This document shows, piece after piece, positions 36,290 to 37,541 of a DNA stretch of 37,541 nucleotides. Where the stretch lies: IMG/VR virus record IMGVR_UViG_3300035187_001598, positions 1-37,541 of that record; one strand, written 5' to 3'. The notes below the pieces were generated by a model. It did no database searches and was not told the origin of the DNA. It worked only from the letters and a program-made list of their open reading frames with translations. The first letter of the stretch is position 1. The number at the start of each line of letters is the position of its first letter. This DNA is from a virus. A program made the position numbers and the translations under genes.

Positions 36290-37541
36290 TCGCAACGACC
36301 ATCAACTCGATCGCAGCCTACCTCGTAAACGACGTCCCAGACTGGGAGTCGAGCGTCAGAGCCACGTTTGAGGCTGTCAGCCAGTTCGAGGAGTCTCTGT
36401 CCGGTCACGAGGCACGCAGACCGCACGCGCACACAATCCGGATGCGGCTCCAGCAGTCCTACACGCTGGAGGGATCAACCGCTTTCACGTTTGCCGCGCT
36501 GCTCAGAGACTACAAAACGCAGCCGATTCTTGTTCCGCTATACCAGTCGAGCGTCGTCTGGTCTGACAGGGCAAACGCTCCGATCACCGGGAAGCTCAAG
36601 CTCGCGCACAAATCGGATTGGTCGCAGTGGGAACTCTACACGACCGTCGAGCCCGGTTGGGTGCTCGCGACGGACTACGTCTGCCCAGTCGTCTGGGGCC
36701 GTCTTGAGTCCACTGAGGTCCGGTGGCTCAACGATTCGGTGGCCAAGTTCGAGATGGATCTCATCGAGAACGGTCCAGAGGAATACGCCATCAGCGCGAA
36801 GGAATATGCCTTCGACGACGGCCCGAGTACCGCCGGATGGGACGCTCCAAACCGATGGGTCGGACCCGCTCTCACGGAAGCGGACAAGCCATATCGTCCC
36901 GAATACTACAACGAGAACACAGGAGCCTACACTCCCAACACGTTCACACCGCTTGCCAACACGGGCACAAACGCGGCTTTGCGAATAAACTGGGTTCTCA
37001 TAGCGCAAGGGCGCGTCGAGCTTGCGGAGGGTATATACACGCTCGGCGTGACTGGGTCGACGGATCCATCATTTTACGCTGCACCGTACAATATGATTTT
37101 GTTCGGAGACACTACTCCGATTCTTAATGGCAAAGGCTACCCAAAGGACAACGTCAAAATCATTGGGCGCGGAATCGGAAAAACGACGCTCCGAATCTGT
37201 GACAACAGCCCGCAGTTGAGGGCCGGAGGTGTCGGAGGAATGCCGGGAGACATCATGCGGATGATCTACTCGACAGCCCCATCCGGAGTTCCGTTCGGAG
37301 GTCAGCCATGCAACAACGCACTGATCAAAGGCATCTCGTTCGATGCTAACCACAACGAAGCCAACAACAACGGATACTCAAAAAACTGCATCTCTGTTTT
37401 TGGTTCTGGAACCGTCGTAGAGGACTGCGAGTTCTTAAACGTCGGTGTTGGTTCGACTGATCTAGTTGGAGGCACTCCAGAATCTTTCACAGTCTTCGCG
37501 AAACTTTCGTCCTCAAACGCAGACGGATCGCAGGGCGCAAT
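36286..37541 (+). CDS. Baseplate hub protein, N-terminal part (runs off the window, continues at base 2)
   Basis: This is the 5' part (residues 1-418 here, of which 360-418 lie in the repeat) of a 1149-residue protein completed at 1-2374. It starts in an ATGA overlap with the tape measure gene. Residues 1-165 form a globular domain with PILVPLYQSS (around 80) and LNDSVAKFEMDL (around 150), in which I see a second copy at residues 670-845. From about 235 a beta-helix starts with the pectate-lyase-like AQGRVELAEGIYTLG and NVKIIGRGIGKTTLRI. The N-terminal domain takes the place where gene transfer agents encode a separate distal tail protein. It is the central tail hub plus a likely surface-binding or degrading module. 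Confidence 0.85.
   Translation, partial: MIATTINSIAAYLVNDVPDWESSVRATFEAVSQFEESLSGHEARRPHAHTIRMRLQQSYTLEGSTAFTFAALLRDYKTQPILVPLYQSSVVWSDRANAPITGKLKLAHKSDWSQWELYTTVEPGWVLATDYVCPVVWGRLESTEVRWLNDSVAKFEMDLIENGPEEYAISAKEYAFDDGPSTAGWDAPNRWVGPALTEADKPYRPEYYNENTGAYTPNTFTPLANTGTNAALRINWVLIAQGRVELAEGIYTLGVTGSTDPSFYAAPYNMILFGDTTPILNGKGYPKDNVKIIGRGIGKTTLRICDNSPQLRAGGVGGMPGDIMRMIYSTAPSGVPFGGQPCNNALIKGISFDANHNEANNNGYSKNCISVFGSGTVVEDCEFLNVGVGSTDLVGGTPESFTVFAKLSSSNADGSQGA
37362..37541. repeat. Terminal direct repeat, right copy (circular junction)
   Basis: This is the second copy of bases 1-180, with A at 37380 and G at 37414. In the encoded protein the first change is silent (Ser) and the second is Val here versus Leu in the left copy. 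Removing one copy gives a circle of 37361 bases. Confidence 0.9.

Noticed and set aside
37362-37541. True direct terminal repeat used for packaging
   Set aside because: The copies differ and cut through a structural gene, and the large terminase is of the cos-cutting gpA type.
1-37541. tRNA genes, CRISPR arrays and insertion sequences
   Set aside because: By eye I found no cloverleaf with a plausible anticodon, no regularly spaced repeats and no transposase; a tRNA search by program was not possible here.

Overview
This window is one essentially complete genome of a tailed double-stranded DNA phage with a long non-contractile tail (siphovirus type). Bases 1-180 recur at 37362-37541 with two mismatches, and both copies lie inside one open reading frame. 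The sequence is therefore a circular map opened at an arbitrary point, with about 37.36 kb unique. All supported genes are on the + strand and tightly packed, most joined by ATGA/GTGA overlaps. I see no integrase, no convincing CI-type repressor, no tRNA, no CRISPR array and no insertion sequence. Host: base composition looks GC-rich. A secreted Ig-like protein of the kind common in Verrucomicrobiota and Planctomycetota, and many starts preceded by A/C-rich leaders instead of Shine-Dalgarno sequences, make a verrucomicrobial-type host plausible but unproven.

Layout in functional order. (1) 17354-17722: non-coding, rich in inverted and tandem repeats, candidate cos/packaging region. (2) 17723-21679: packaging, with a lambda Nu1-like small terminase, a ParB-methyltransferase fusion and a lambda gpA-type large terminase. 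(3) 21724-26326: head, with a gpW-like joining protein, lambda-type portal, ClpP-like protease fused to a scaffold (with a likely nested scaffold start), major capsid protein and head completion proteins. (4) 26323-28039: tail completion, tail terminator and tail tube. (5) 28051-33214: tail fibre, fibre accessory and lysis-type genes inserted between the tube gene and the tail chaperones. (6) 33224-36289: tail assembly chaperones with a -1 frameshift signal, then the tape measure. (7) 36286 through the junction to 6086: tail tip, in the order seen in gene transfer agents (hub with DUF2163-like domain, NlpC/P60-type peptidase, large tail tip protein). (8) 6169-17353: early genes, with a RecT annealing protein, Cas4-like exonuclease, MazG-like pyrophosphatase, two SSB-like proteins, RusA resolvase, a lysozyme-like protein, a metallophosphoesterase, an HNH nuclease, a replication initiator-like protein, a DnaC-like helicase loader and a run of small genes.

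How it works together: the initiator-like protein and loader probably recruit the host DnaB helicase. Exonuclease, RecT, SSB and RusA form a recombination system suited to making concatemers, which the lambda-like terminase would cut. The tail tip carries carbohydrate-binding and beta-helix modules, which points to a polysaccharide-rich host surface.

Most notable: a beta-helix inserted between two copies of one baseplate domain; a repeated stop-start coupling cassette joining five early genes; a textbook -1 frameshift site; a spanin-like gene nested out of frame in another; a GTATCAC motif at several early starts; and three mutually exclusive hairpins next to tandem repeats upstream of the terminase.
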